DNA from: JBEKEX01 sp050013615
GTDB taxonomy: Bacteria > Chloroflexota > Anaerolineae > Anaerolineales > Anaerolineaceae
Reading direction: 5' to 3'
NCBI GenBank assembly: GCA_050013615.1
Contig: JBEKEX010000014.1
Coordinates: 1 to 26,141 of the forward strand
DNA: 26,141 nt
The notes beneath the pieces are model-generated. The model ran no database searches, was not told where the DNA came from, and saw nothing but the letters and a program-made list of their open reading frames with translations. The translations under genes were made by a program, and so were the position numbers. Each line of letters starts with the position of its first letter. Position 1 is the stretch's first letter. Positions 1-7,338 of the stretch are shown piece after piece.

Positions 1-98
1 AGTCTCTGGTACTGACGGACCAGTGCGTTCTTGGGCTGAGTCAGGATCTGCATTAGCGCTTCCTGGTCCAGATCGCTGAGCACGCTCACCACCGGCAA
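1..98 (-). pseudogene. clpX: clpX fragment (C-terminal part of ClpX ATPase), cut by window edge and by a junction
   Basis: Read on the minus strand, this stretch gives an uninterrupted peptide that begins LPVVSVLSDLDQEAL and continues through QILTQPKNALVRQYQRL. This is the highly conserved C-terminal region of ClpX, the AAA+ unfoldase of the ClpXP protease, where LPVV, LDEEAL and EPKNAL-KQYQ are family hallmarks. The peptide runs off the window at position 1. Upstream of the LPVV (beyond position 98) the reading frame continues, but the expected Gly-Arg before LPVV is replaced by unrelated residues, so homology stops abruptly. The same bases 91-98 also belong to the polX fragment on the other strand. 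The ClpX identity is from motif recognition by eye. Whether the rest of clpX lies left of the window cannot be seen. Confidence 0.75.
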
Positions 99-333
99 GC
101 TGGATTTCCTCGAACGGTTGGAAAGCGAAGTGCCGCCCAGCTTGTTGGAATTATTGCAGGTCCCTGGCTTGGGCCCCAAAAAGGCCGCCCTGTTCTGGAA
201 ACAGGCCAACATCACCACCCTGGCGCAACTAGAAGCAGCCGCCAAAGCCGGCAAGCTGCGTTCGCTGCCCGGCATGGGCGATAAATCCGAGGCGCGTTTG
301 CTGGAAGGCATCGAAGCGATCAAGCCAAAGTGA
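91..333 (+). pseudogene. polX: 3' end of a PolX-family DNA polymerase gene (helix-hairpin-helix region), truncated
   Basis: The frame from position 91 to the TGA at 331 encodes TGKLDFLERLESEVPPSLLE, then LLQVPGLGPKKAALFW and LRSLPGMGDKSEARLLEGIE. The two Gly-rich motifs (PGLGPKKA and PGMGDKS) are the tandem helix-hairpin-helix elements of bacterial family X DNA polymerases (PolX, 8-kDa domain). TGKL-FLE and VPP-LLELL are also typical of PolX. A full PolX is about 570 residues; here only about 80 are left, with no polymerase or PHP domain. In this frame, stops lie at 13 and 37, and from 91 leftwards the sequence matches clpX on the other strand instead. A TTG at 118 could serve as a start but has no convincing ribosome binding site. 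It is most likely a dead gene end rather than a small protein. It ends convergently with the HD-GYP gene downstream. Confidence 0.75.
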
Positions 334-410
334 AGTGACTGCCAACTAATTGTGAGGTTTTTTGAAAAGACCTGAAAAGCGAATCCAAAAGTAATAAGGC
401 CGGACAAAAG

Positions 411-446
411 ATAAAAAATAGCGACTTTGTAAGCCGCCATTTTTAA
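411..446. terminator. Bidirectional intrinsic terminator between polX tail and HD-GYP gene
   Basis: The inverted repeat GCGACTT-tgt-AAGCCGC (421-437, one G-U pair) is flanked by an A-rich run on the left (411-420) and a T-run on the right (440-443, then more T). It can therefore stop transcription in both directions. It lies about 110 bases beyond the stop of the minus-strand HD-GYP gene and about 90 beyond the polX tail. The rest of 334-550 shows nothing else recognisable. Confidence 0.55.
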
Positions 447-550
447 TTTTGTAGGCACAATGCTAACCACCCCCACTCAGTATTTACTTTTCCCAGCCCC
501 ATCGTTTTTCGTAACCCTCTAAAAGATACATCGTGGGAAAACCAGTACCT

Positions 551-3274
551 TTATTCGTCGCCGGGAGCTGTCTTTAAAAAGATTTCGACGATATGCGGAT
601 CAAAGTGTTTACCTGATTGCTCTCGGATATACTGGAGGACTTTGTCCTGCGGCCAGGCTTTCCGATACGGTCGGTCGGAGGAAAGCGCATCCCAGACATC
701 CACCACGGCGAAGATGCGTGCCGCCAGCGGGATTTGCTCGCCTTTCAGCCCGCGCGGGTAACCCGTCCCGTCCCATTTCTCATGGTGGCAATAAGGAATA
801 TCGAGCGCGCGCCGCAGGTACGCAATCGGCGAGAGTAATTCAAAAGCAAAAGTGGGATGCTTACGCATGGCAACCCATTCTTCGTCGGTCAATTTATCTG
901 GTTTGAGAAGAATGTTGTCAGGCACGCCCATTTTGCCAATGTCATGCAGGAGCGCCCCGCGCCGTACATGCACCAACTCTTCTTCGGTCATTCCTGCCGT
1001 GCGGGCAAGTTTCAACGTAATTTCCGTGACGCGCAGTGTATGGTTTTCGGTTTCCTTATCGCGCAAATCCAGCGCGTGCGACCAGCCTTCGATCGTGGAA
1101 TCGAAAGCATTGAACAAATCGATGTTGGAGCGTTGCAAATCAATAAAGAGGCTGGCGCTATCCAAGGCAATGGCAACCTGCCCACCCAAGGTTTCGAAGA
1201 AGCTCAGCCATTCATCGTCCACCGTGCGGTGTGAGCGCTGGAATACTTCCAGCACGCCCTTGACCTGGCCTTTGGTAATAAGCGGCACGCCGTGGTAGCA
1301 GTTGAAATCTTCACCCGCCAGCAGATCGGCGCGCACGAATTCCTCTTTCACTGTGCGCAGGTCATCCACGTTGACAAGACGTCGCTCCAGTGCGGCGTGC
1401 CCGGCAAGTCCCTCGCCCAGGCGCAAGTGGGTTTTCTCAATGGCCTTGCTGCGAAAACCGCGCCCGGAGATGTATTCTAGCGTTTGGGTGTGCGGGTTGA
1501 GCAACAACACATCCGCCGCATCCACGTTCAATTGGCTGACCACCTGATCAAGGGCAACAGAAAGCGTCAGGTGCAGGTCGAGACTGCCGCTGATGGCCTG
1601 ATCAATGGCATGCAGGGCCTGGATGTTTTGCAGGCGGTGGACAGTTTCCATCTCAACTCGCTTGCGCTCGGTGATATCCTGAAAGATGCCCAATATGCGG
1701 CTGGTTTTACCATCTTTCATTTCTGTTGTTCCCATCGACCTGACCCAAAGTTGTTTTCCTTTGGCAGTGATAAAAGGCAGTTCAATGTCCCATCCTTCAC
1801 CAGTGGCGAGTGCGTTATTTAGAGCTTTCCGAATAATTGGTCTTGCTTCGGGCGCATAGTAATTTATTCCCTCTTCCACCGAAAGCATTCTTCCAGGTTC
1901 AATTTCATGGATGCGGAAAACTTCTTCCGTCCAACGCCAAGTCATATCGTTCAGGTTTATTTCCCCTCCGCCCACTTTTGCCAGGGCGCCTGTTTCCCGC
2001 AACAGGTCTTCGTCGCGTTTTAAATTTTGAACTGCCGTAGAAAGTTCTGCTGCCCGTTTTTCTTTCTCCTCATTTTGAAAGGCAAGTTCTTTGTTGGCAA
2101 TGATCAACTCGGCCGCCCGTTTTTCCTTCTCTTCGTTTTGAAAGGCAAGTTCTTTATTGGCAATGATCAACTCTGCTGCCCGTTTTTCCTTCTCGTCGTT
2201 TTGAAAGGCAAGTTCTTTGTTGGCAATGATCAATTCTGCTGCCCGTTTTTCTTTCTCGTCGTTTTGAAAGGCAAGTTCTTTATTGGCAATGATCAACTCT
2301 GCTGCCCGTTTTTCCTTCTCGTCGTTTTGAAAGGTGAGCTCTTTGTTGGTAGTAATTAATTCCTCTTCCGCCCGCTTCCGTTCAGTGATGTCGCGGATGT
2401 TGCACTGGATAATCTTGTCATGGTCAACCTGATAAACGTGACTGACAAACTCCACATTGATCAACCGTCCTTTGGCGGTCTCCAGCGGTAGATTATCGTA
2501 CTGGATAAATTCTTTCTGCTGCAATTCCTCGAAATTCGATTTATTAGCGGCAATATCTTTGAAGAATCCGAGCTCCCAAATTCTTTTTCCAAGAAATTGT
2601 TCGCGCGAATAACCCAACATCTCGACCAGGAACGGATTCACATTGACAACCATCCCTGTTTCGGCATCAAGGATCAGAATGCCATCTCTCGCCGCCTCAA
2701 AGAGCCGATGATAGCGGACCTCCGAAGCTCTCAGCATCTCCTCCGCCCGTTTGTCCTCGGTTATGTCCCGATCAATGGCCAGCACACATTCCTGGCCACC
2801 CAATGTCACCAGGCACGACGAGGATTGAATACGGAAAGTGCTCCCATCTTTTCGTTGATGGATTTCCTCTATTTTGATAGGTCCCTGTTTGAGTCTTCGA
2901 TAGTATTCTCGTCGATAGGTCTTTCCACTACCAGGTCCACCCTTAATCTTTTCATGAGACTTATTGGGTAGCTCGACTTCGGTGGCAGTTTCATTAGATA
3001 CCACTCTAATGTCTTTGCCAATTAATTCAGATCGTTCAAAACCGTTCGTTTCACAAAACGATTTGTTACAATCTTCAATCAGCCAGGGCCCCTCAGCATT
3101 TTTGGTTGGGTTGATAATGACCATACCATCCGGTGAGTTATCAAATATGACCCAGAAACGGTCTTCTGCTTCGTGTGTTTTTGTTTGTATTACTGCCAAC
3201 TGTCCGGTGGTAAAAGCGCCCGGCTTATTCTTTCTCGCTTCTCGATCGGGCTGGGTTTTTTCGTTGTTTTTCAT
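551..3274 (-). CDS. Multi-PAS, GAF, HD-GYP domain protein (predicted c-di-GMP phosphodiesterase), cytoplasmic
   Basis: This is a 907-residue protein with no membrane segment. Order of parts: PAS about 38-172, PAS about 190-300, five 21-residue coiled-coil repeats about 303-407, PAS about 425-540, GAF about 550-705, HD-GYP about 730-900. Each PAS ends in a DIT-(E)-(R/D)KRAE-type boundary. The catalytic motifs are intact: HDIGK near residue 777 and HHEKWDGTGYP near 830, the full HD-GYP signature. Established knowledge: such proteins hydrolyse cyclic di-GMP to pGpG/GMP. The sensed signal is unknown. Start: an in-frame GTG 21 bases upstream is possible, but ATG at 3274 has GAGG six bases ahead and is preferred. 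Its GAF plus HD-GYP half is nearly the same as that of the next gene, with about 50 identical residues around HHEKWDGTGYP, so the two are duplicates with different sensor halves. No GGDEF cyclase is in the window. Confidence 0.9.
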   Translation of the reverse strand: MKNNEKTQPDREARKNKPGAFTTGQLAVIQTKTHEAEDRFWVIFDNSPDGMVIINPTKNAEGPWLIEDCNKSFCETNGFERSELIGKDIRVVSNETATEVELPNKSHEKIKGGPGSGKTYRREYYRRLKQGPIKIEEIHQRKDGSTFRIQSSSCLVTLGGQECVLAIDRDITEDKRAEEMLRASEVRYHRLFEAARDGILILDAETGMVVNVNPFLVEMLGYSREQFLGKRIWELGFFKDIAANKSNFEELQQKEFIQYDNLPLETAKGRLINVEFVSHVYQVDHDKIIQCNIRDITERKRAEEELITTNKELTFQNDEKEKRAAELIIANKELAFQNDEKEKRAAELIIANKELAFQNDEKEKRAAELIIANKELAFQNEEKEKRAAELIIANKELAFQNEEKEKRAAELSTAVQNLKRDEDLLRETGALAKVGGGEINLNDMTWRWTEEVFRIHEIEPGRMLSVEEGINYYAPEARPIIRKALNNALATGEGWDIELPFITAKGKQLWVRSMGTTEMKDGKTSRILGIFQDITERKRVEMETVHRLQNIQALHAIDQAISGSLDLHLTLSVALDQVVSQLNVDAADVLLLNPHTQTLEYISGRGFRSKAIEKTHLRLGEGLAGHAALERRLVNVDDLRTVKEEFVRADLLAGEDFNCYHGVPLITKGQVKGVLEVFQRSHRTVDDEWLSFFETLGGQVAIALDSASLFIDLQRSNIDLFNAFDSTIEGWSHALDLRDKETENHTLRVTEITLKLARTAGMTEEELVHVRRGALLHDIGKMGVPDNILLKPDKLTDEEWVAMRKHPTFAFELLSPIAYLRRALDIPYCHHEKWDGTGYPRGLKGEQIPLAARIFAVVDVWDALSSDRPYRKAWPQDKVLQYIREQSGKHFDPHIVEIFLKTAPGDE
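2054..2368 (-). repeat. Five tandem 63-bp units encoding a 21-residue coiled-coil repeat
   Basis: Inside the HD-GYP gene, the unit AAELIIANKELAFQN(D/E)EKEKR occurs four times almost perfectly. A first, diverged copy (EEELITTNKELTFQNDEKEKR) precedes them. Each unit is 63 bp, so copy-number changes keep frame. The unit is three heptads, so adding or removing one keeps coiled-coil register and changes the length of a signalling helix between PAS2 and PAS3. Third-position differences between units (for example the cytosine/thymine changes in the Phe, Ala and Leu codons) show the array is not brand new. Confidence 0.9.
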
Positions 3275-3327
3275 AAATACCTCGAGTTTTCTCACTAAAT
3301 GGTCACTCAGTTTATGAAATAATCCCC

Positions 3328-3377
3328 ATTATACCGATATACAATCAGCACCTTCTGTCTACAGCATCAGAAGGTGC
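3328..3377 (-). promoter_or_regulatory. Putative promoter and operator of the first HD-GYP gene
   Basis: On the minus strand a perfect TATAAT (3333-3328) lies about 55 bases upstream of the ATG at 3274. Just upstream is a perfect 10-bp inverted repeat, GCACCTTCTG / CAGAAGGTGC with a 10-base spacer (3348-3357 and 3368-3377). The repeat covers the position where the -35 element should lie, and no good -35 hexamer is visible. No T-run follows on either strand, so a terminator is unlikely. A protein-binding operator or activator site is the better reading, by inference. Confidence 0.5.
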
Positions 3378-3543
3378 CATTAATTAAGAAAATGATGTCG
3401 GCAGAACCGCTTAATACTACCCGTATGATGATTAAATCAACTATAGCACGTTTTAGGTGACCTTGAATACATGAAAAACAGGGGGTTACCCCTATTATTT
3501 TTGGGACAGCCCTTCAAATTTACAACCAGTTGTTCTGGGTTAA

Positions 3544-3581
3544 TTACCGTTTCGCCAGCCTGGCAACCAGCGCCGTGACAC
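3544..3581 (-). pseudogene. Scrap of the 3' end of an alkaline-phosphatase-superfamily gene
   Basis: Minus-strand codons give VTALVARLAKR followed by a stop, matching the last residues (VTALVARLANR) of the intact enzyme gene at 7339-8985. Bases 3557-3581 are identical to 7352-7376. The sequence just outside the stop (about 3500-3543) also resembles the trailer of that gene (TTTGGGA-CAGCC), so its downstream region was copied too. Confidence 0.75.
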
Positions 3582-3619
3582 TGATATCCTGCGACAGGTT
3601 CAGTAATTGGGTCAGCACC
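3581..3619 (-). pseudogene. Scrap of an internal part of the same phosphatase-like gene, fused out of order
   Basis: Minus-strand codons read VLTQLLNLSQDIS, matching VLTQLLNLPQDIS near residue 330 of the enzyme at 7339-8985. At the DNA level 3581-3619 matches 8018-8056 with about four differences in 39. In the intact gene this segment lies about 640 bases from the C-terminal segment to which it is fused here. Confidence 0.75.
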
Positions 3620-3709
3620 GGCAAGCTGCGTCCGCTGCCCGGCATGGATGGCAAATCCGAGGCGTGCCTGCTGGAAGGCGTCGAAGCAATCAAACCGAAA
3701 GCTAAGTGA
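3617..3709 (+). pseudogene. polX: Second, diverged copy of the polX 3' tail
   Basis: The plus-strand frame TGKLRPLPGMDGKSEACLLE, then GVEAIKPKAK and TGA, corresponds to AGKLRSLPGMGDKSEARLLE-GIEAIKPK at 244-333. The HhH glycines are scrambled (GMDGK rather than GMGDK), consistent with decay. Only the last 30 codons are present. As in the first copy, it ends convergently with an HD-GYP gene, here only 38 bases away. The left boundary falls at the same word, ACCGGCAAGCTG, as in the first copy, although that word lies at a different place in the polX reading frame (the second Gly-Lys-Leu here, the first one there). Confidence 0.75.
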
Positions 3710-3747
3710 CCAGCCACAAATTTAAGCATCACTTATTGCAAAATATA

Positions 3748-6700
3748 CTATTTGATTGATTCCGTCAACTTCTTTTGAAATTCTGTATTTAAGAAATTTT
3801 TCACCACAAGCGGATCAAAGTGTTTGGCGGATTGCTTCTTGATGTACTGACGGATTTTGTCTTCCGGCCAGGCTTTTCGATAAGGCCGATCAGAACTGAG
3901 CGCATCCCAGACATCCACTACGGCAAATATGCGGGCGGCGAGTGGAATTTGCTCTCCCTTCAACCCACGGGGGTAACCTGTTCCGTCCCACTTTTCATGA
4001 TGACAATAGGGGATATCAAGTGCGGGCCGCAGGTAAGCGATAGGAGCAAGCATGTCGTAAGCCAACTGCGGATGTTTCCGCATGATCACCCACTCTTCGT
4101 CGGAGAGTGGACCCGGTTTACGCAGAATCTCATCCGGGACACCCATTTTTCCAATATCATGTAGCAGAGTACCCCGTCGGATGTGAACCAACTCCTCTGC
4201 GTTGAGGCCCATACTATCCGCCAGCCGCAGGGTTAATTCAGTTACCCGTTGGGTGTGGCCTTCGGTCTCTTTATCGCGCAGGTCCATGGCGTGCGACCAG
4301 CCTTCGATGGTTTTGTCATACGCCATCATCAGCTCGGAGTTGGAGCTTTGCAGATTTTCAAAGAGTTGGGTGCTATCTATCGCGATCGCCGCCACACCAG
4401 CTAAAATTTCCAAGAATGCACGCTGCCCTTGATTCAGATCTAACGGGCTGCGCTGAAAGATCTCCAATACACCCTTTAATTGGCCTTTAGCGATCAAGGG
4501 TAACCCCATATAAGCAATAAACCCTTCACGGCTGAATTCAAGAGACCGTTCCAAACCCCCTGTGTTCCTGGGTAGATCCAGGATCGTGACAACTTGCCTA
4601 TCAAGCGCAGCCCGACCGGCATATCCATCACCCAGATGCAGGGTGGTATATTGAAGCGCCTGGGTTCGGAACCCACGTCCGTTTGTGTACTTGAACGCCT
4701 GGGTTTTTGGATTGAAGACCAAGGCATCAGCAGCGTCAATTCCTAGTAGGTCGATGACCTGATCCAATAGGACACCCAAAGTGAGATTCATATCGATGCT
4801 GCTGGAGATTGCCATATCGATGGTGTGCAGAGATGTTAATTGTTGGACGCGAATCTCTAAATCTTCGTTGAGGCGACCGCGCTCAAGCACTGAAGCCGCT
4901 CGTTCAGCGAAGATATTTATCAAACGTTCGTCATCTGGGCTGAAGGCGCCCTGTTTACTGCTTTGAATGTCCATTGCGCCGATCACCTGATCACCAATCT
5001 TGAGAGGGATGGTCAACTCCGAGCGGGCCATTTCCCAATTGGCAATATAGGTGGGATTAGCTTCTACATCCGGTGTATTAATCACCTGGCCAATCCTGAT
5101 CGCTTGCGGCACCTGGCCTGCGCCTTCCATTGCAAGAACAGTCTTTCTTACCTGATCAGCATAAGGCCCAACAACTGCCACCCGATCGAGAATATTTGAA
5201 TTCTTGTTGATCAAAAACACACTGCAATTATCCTGGCCGAATTCCTTCAATACCATGTCAGCGATGGTATTTGCGATGTCGTGCAAATCTGAGGTCGTAG
5301 GAGAAAGCAGGGACTGGGTAGCGCGATAAAGACGGTTGAGCTCATTGTTGCGCTGGCGAAGCTCTTCAGTCTGGAGGGTTATGGCAGCCTCGGCTCGTTT
5401 ACGTTCGGTAATGTCGTCAAAAGTGACGAATACCTGATAAGGCTTGTCCTCTTCCGGCTTGAACTGAGGCACAGTATTGATATTGATCCAGTGATAGTCT
5501 TCCTCATTCGGAAAATAAACGCCCATCAACTGGTTCCGCAATGGTTTGCCGGTTTTCAGTGAAACCATGCCGGGATATTCTTCTGCAGGAAAGGCCGATC
5601 CGTCTTCATGGATTGTCGTTAGATTAGCAGCCATGGAAGCCAGACCAGAAACTTGCGCCTGTTTCGCGCCTAAAATATGTTCTGCCGCCGGATTCATATC
5701 GATCACTCTGCCGTCTCTGCTTTGGTAGATCACGCCAACTGACATATTTTGATAGAGGATTTCGTATTTATTTTCAGCCTGCTGCAATAATAATTCGGCA
5801 TGCTTTCGCTCAGCCGCTTTTAAGCTTTCCTCCAGTCGATTTCGCTCAGTCACATCATGAAGGAAAATTATTCTCCCCCCCATCAAACCATGTCGCTCGT
5901 AAAAAGGCGTATCATGGAGCTCATAATCCCGCTTTTCCTTGCCATTCGAGAGCTTTATCCCAATTGTTCTTCCCTTTGTCTGATCTGACCGTACGTCAGG
6001 CGGTACCCAGTCTGCAATGATCTGCTTCATTTGCTTCCCAGCCACCTCCTGCCCGCCGAGACCCAGAATAGCCTGCGCAGCAGGGTTCACCTCCACAATA
6101 CGGTTCTGGTTATCAAGCACCATCAACCCATCCGTCATTCCTGCAACCACCGCTGCCTGGGCAATTGGCTTAATATCGAATAATTGCCAGCGGAACATAC
6201 CCAGGCTAAGCATCATGGCAGTAAAACTGAAAGCAAGAGGGGTAAGGTCTAAATTATTAAACGGACTAATATGCAGTACGTAAAGGAAATTGCCGACCCA
6301 CGGCATCATAATCCCACTCGTGACCAAGATGCTCTGCCAGCGAAATACTTTGGCTGACCTCAAAGTCACACGGATGACCATAATCGTCGCAGCTAACAGG
6401 AGTAGATAGCTGTATACCCAATAAACCCAAAAACCAAGACCGTAGGTCTTGTCAGAAAGCACCAGCCCATTTTCTACGTACGGGGAATAAGTGGTCCATA
6501 TGAGACCATGGGCTTCATTCGTCCAGGCCAGCGCCAGGGTCAACAACGGAATCACCGCCAGCCAAGCCAACCTCTTTACGGACAAATATCGATCGGAGCC
6601 TGCATGGTAGAATACATAATCCAACAATGCCAAAGGCACGCTGGCAACGCCAATGTATTCGAATTTTGCCCACAGGATTTTGTGTGCCAGGTTTTGGTCC

Positions 6701-6873
6701 AGCAAACCTGCCAGAGCTGCAACTATCCACTCGATAATTCCTAATAGCAGCAAAACGAGCGGAATTGTCTCGGAGTTATTCATGCGGTGCGGCCACACAT
6801 ACACAACGATGAATGTACAGATTATTGCTGCTGTAATCATTAGGAGGACGTAGGGAGATATCATCGAATTCAT
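3748..6873 (-). CDS. 7TM sensor, PAS/GAF, HD-GYP protein (predicted membrane-bound c-di-GMP phosphodiesterase)
   Basis: This is a protein of about 1041 residues. Seven hydrophobic helices occupy about 8-225 and match the N-terminal 7TM region of many histidine kinases (HisKA_7TM type). Then follow PAS about 232-345, PAS about 365-485, GAF about 505-655, GAF about 680-835 and HD-GYP about 850-1020. Motifs HDIGKMGVPD (near 905) and HHEKWDGTGYP (near 958) are intact, so c-di-GMP hydrolysis is expected at the inner membrane. The second GAF and the HD-GYP domain are very close to those of the preceding gene, while the N-terminal sensor is unrelated. This suggests duplication followed by sensor replacement. 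Start: ATG at 6873 has AGGGATGAG just upstream; an ATG at 6882 is in frame but has no room for a ribosome binding site. The ligand is unknown. Confidence 0.9.
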   Translation of the reverse strand: MNSMISPYVLLMITAAIICTFIVVYVWPHRMNNSETIPLVLLLLGIIEWIVAALAGLLDQNLAHKILWAKFEYIGVASVPLALLDYVFYHAGSDRYLSVKRLAWLAVIPLLTLALAWTNEAHGLIWTTYSPYVENGLVLSDKTYGLGFWVYWVYSYLLLLAATIMVIRVTLRSAKVFRWQSILVTSGIMMPWVGNFLYVLHISPFNNLDLTPLAFSFTAMMLSLGMFRWQLFDIKPIAQAAVVAGMTDGLMVLDNQNRIVEVNPAAQAILGLGGQEVAGKQMKQIIADWVPPDVRSDQTKGRTIGIKLSNGKEKRDYELHDTPFYERHGLMGGRIIFLHDVTERNRLEESLKAAERKHAELLLQQAENKYEILYQNMSVGVIYQSRDGRVIDMNPAAEHILGAKQAQVSGLASMAANLTTIHEDGSAFPAEEYPGMVSLKTGKPLRNQLMGVYFPNEEDYHWININTVPQFKPEEDKPYQVFVTFDDITERKRAEAAITLQTEELRQRNNELNRLYRATQSLLSPTTSDLHDIANTIADMVLKEFGQDNCSVFLINKNSNILDRVAVVGPYADQVRKTVLAMEGAGQVPQAIRIGQVINTPDVEANPTYIANWEMARSELTIPLKIGDQVIGAMDIQSSKQGAFSPDDERLINIFAERAASVLERGRLNEDLEIRVQQLTSLHTIDMAISSSIDMNLTLGVLLDQVIDLLGIDAADALVFNPKTQAFKYTNGRGFRTQALQYTTLHLGDGYAGRAALDRQVVTILDLPRNTGGLERSLEFSREGFIAYMGLPLIAKGQLKGVLEIFQRSPLDLNQGQRAFLEILAGVAAIAIDSTQLFENLQSSNSELMMAYDKTIEGWSHAMDLRDKETEGHTQRVTELTLRLADSMGLNAEELVHIRRGTLLHDIGKMGVPDEILRKPGPLSDEEWVIMRKHPQLAYDMLAPIAYLRPALDIPYCHHEKWDGTGYPRGLKGEQIPLAARIFAVVDVWDALSSDRPYRKAWPEDKIRQYIKKQSAKHFDPLVVKNFLNTEFQKKLTESIK

Positions 6874-7265
6874 TTCACTCATCCCTGTGAATATCGACCT
6901 GGCAAGATATTGATGTTATGAAAATTTCTGCTGATAGAACTTCCGGATGTATGTCAATCCAGCTTCGATGAGCCAGTTTTCCATTGGCCTTCAAAGAAAC
7001 AAACTCTAACGAACAAAATTGCAACAGTTTAAATCTTTTGCAAGATACGTGTACGTCCACAGGGAAATGAAATCACCATCCCACCACCATTTTCCCTGGT
7101 TGCCACAGCCTGTGATGTCATTATACATAATAACTTGACTAAATATATTAATAATATGTATCCAGGTGCTTGATACTTCGCAATACATATTCGATTGATA
7201 TCTACAAATTTTTTCAACGTGAATAACAAGCTCGGTTTATATAAAGCCCCACCACATTTTGTTCA
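6874..7265. other. AT-rich intergenic region upstream of the 7TM HD-GYP gene
   Basis: About 390 bases without a supportable gene; the short open frames here have no codon bias, motif or start signal. A minus-strand TATAAT occurs at 7125-7120 in a very AT-rich stretch (7115-7210), but no good -35 element is visible at the right distance. The region probably contains the promoter of the 7TM HD-GYP gene. Nothing else was recognised. Confidence 0.4.
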
Positions 7266-7308
7266 ATAAAAAAGGCCATCCCCAAAAGTACTTTGGGAAC
7301 AGCCTTTA
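7266..7308 (-). terminator. Intrinsic terminator of the LRR / C39 / phosphodiesterase operon
   Basis: Nested inverted repeats AAAGGC (7271-7276) / GCCTTT (7302-7307) and CCCAAA (7281-7286) / TTTGGG (7292-7297) form a long hairpin. On the minus strand it is followed by a run of six T (7273-7268). It starts about 30 bases beyond the stop codon at 7339. Confidence 0.8.
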
Positions 7309-7338
7309 AACCCTTTAACAAATTCGAGTAAGAATGAT

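Noticed and set aside
118..333. A small stand-alone HhH DNA-binding protein starting at TTG 118
   Set aside because: The PolX homology continues upstream of the TTG to position 91 and there is no ribosome binding site, so a truncated gene end is simpler.
852..1298. Plus-strand open frames inside the first HD-GYP gene
   Set aside because: Antisense shadows of the conserved HD-GYP and GAF codons.
2054..2368. Regular repeats that might suggest a CRISPR or a minisatellite locus
   Set aside because: Units are contiguous 63-mers without spacers and encode a coiled coil in frame of a large gene.
3544..3732. A 62-codon minus-strand open frame over the mosaic
   Set aside because: It is antisense to the polX tail in its first half and joins unrelated scraps in the second; no start signal.
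7006..7229. Two or three overlapping short open frames in the AT-rich region upstream of the 7TM gene
   Set aside because: No domain, no ribosome binding site, low-complexity composition; overlapping in several frames.
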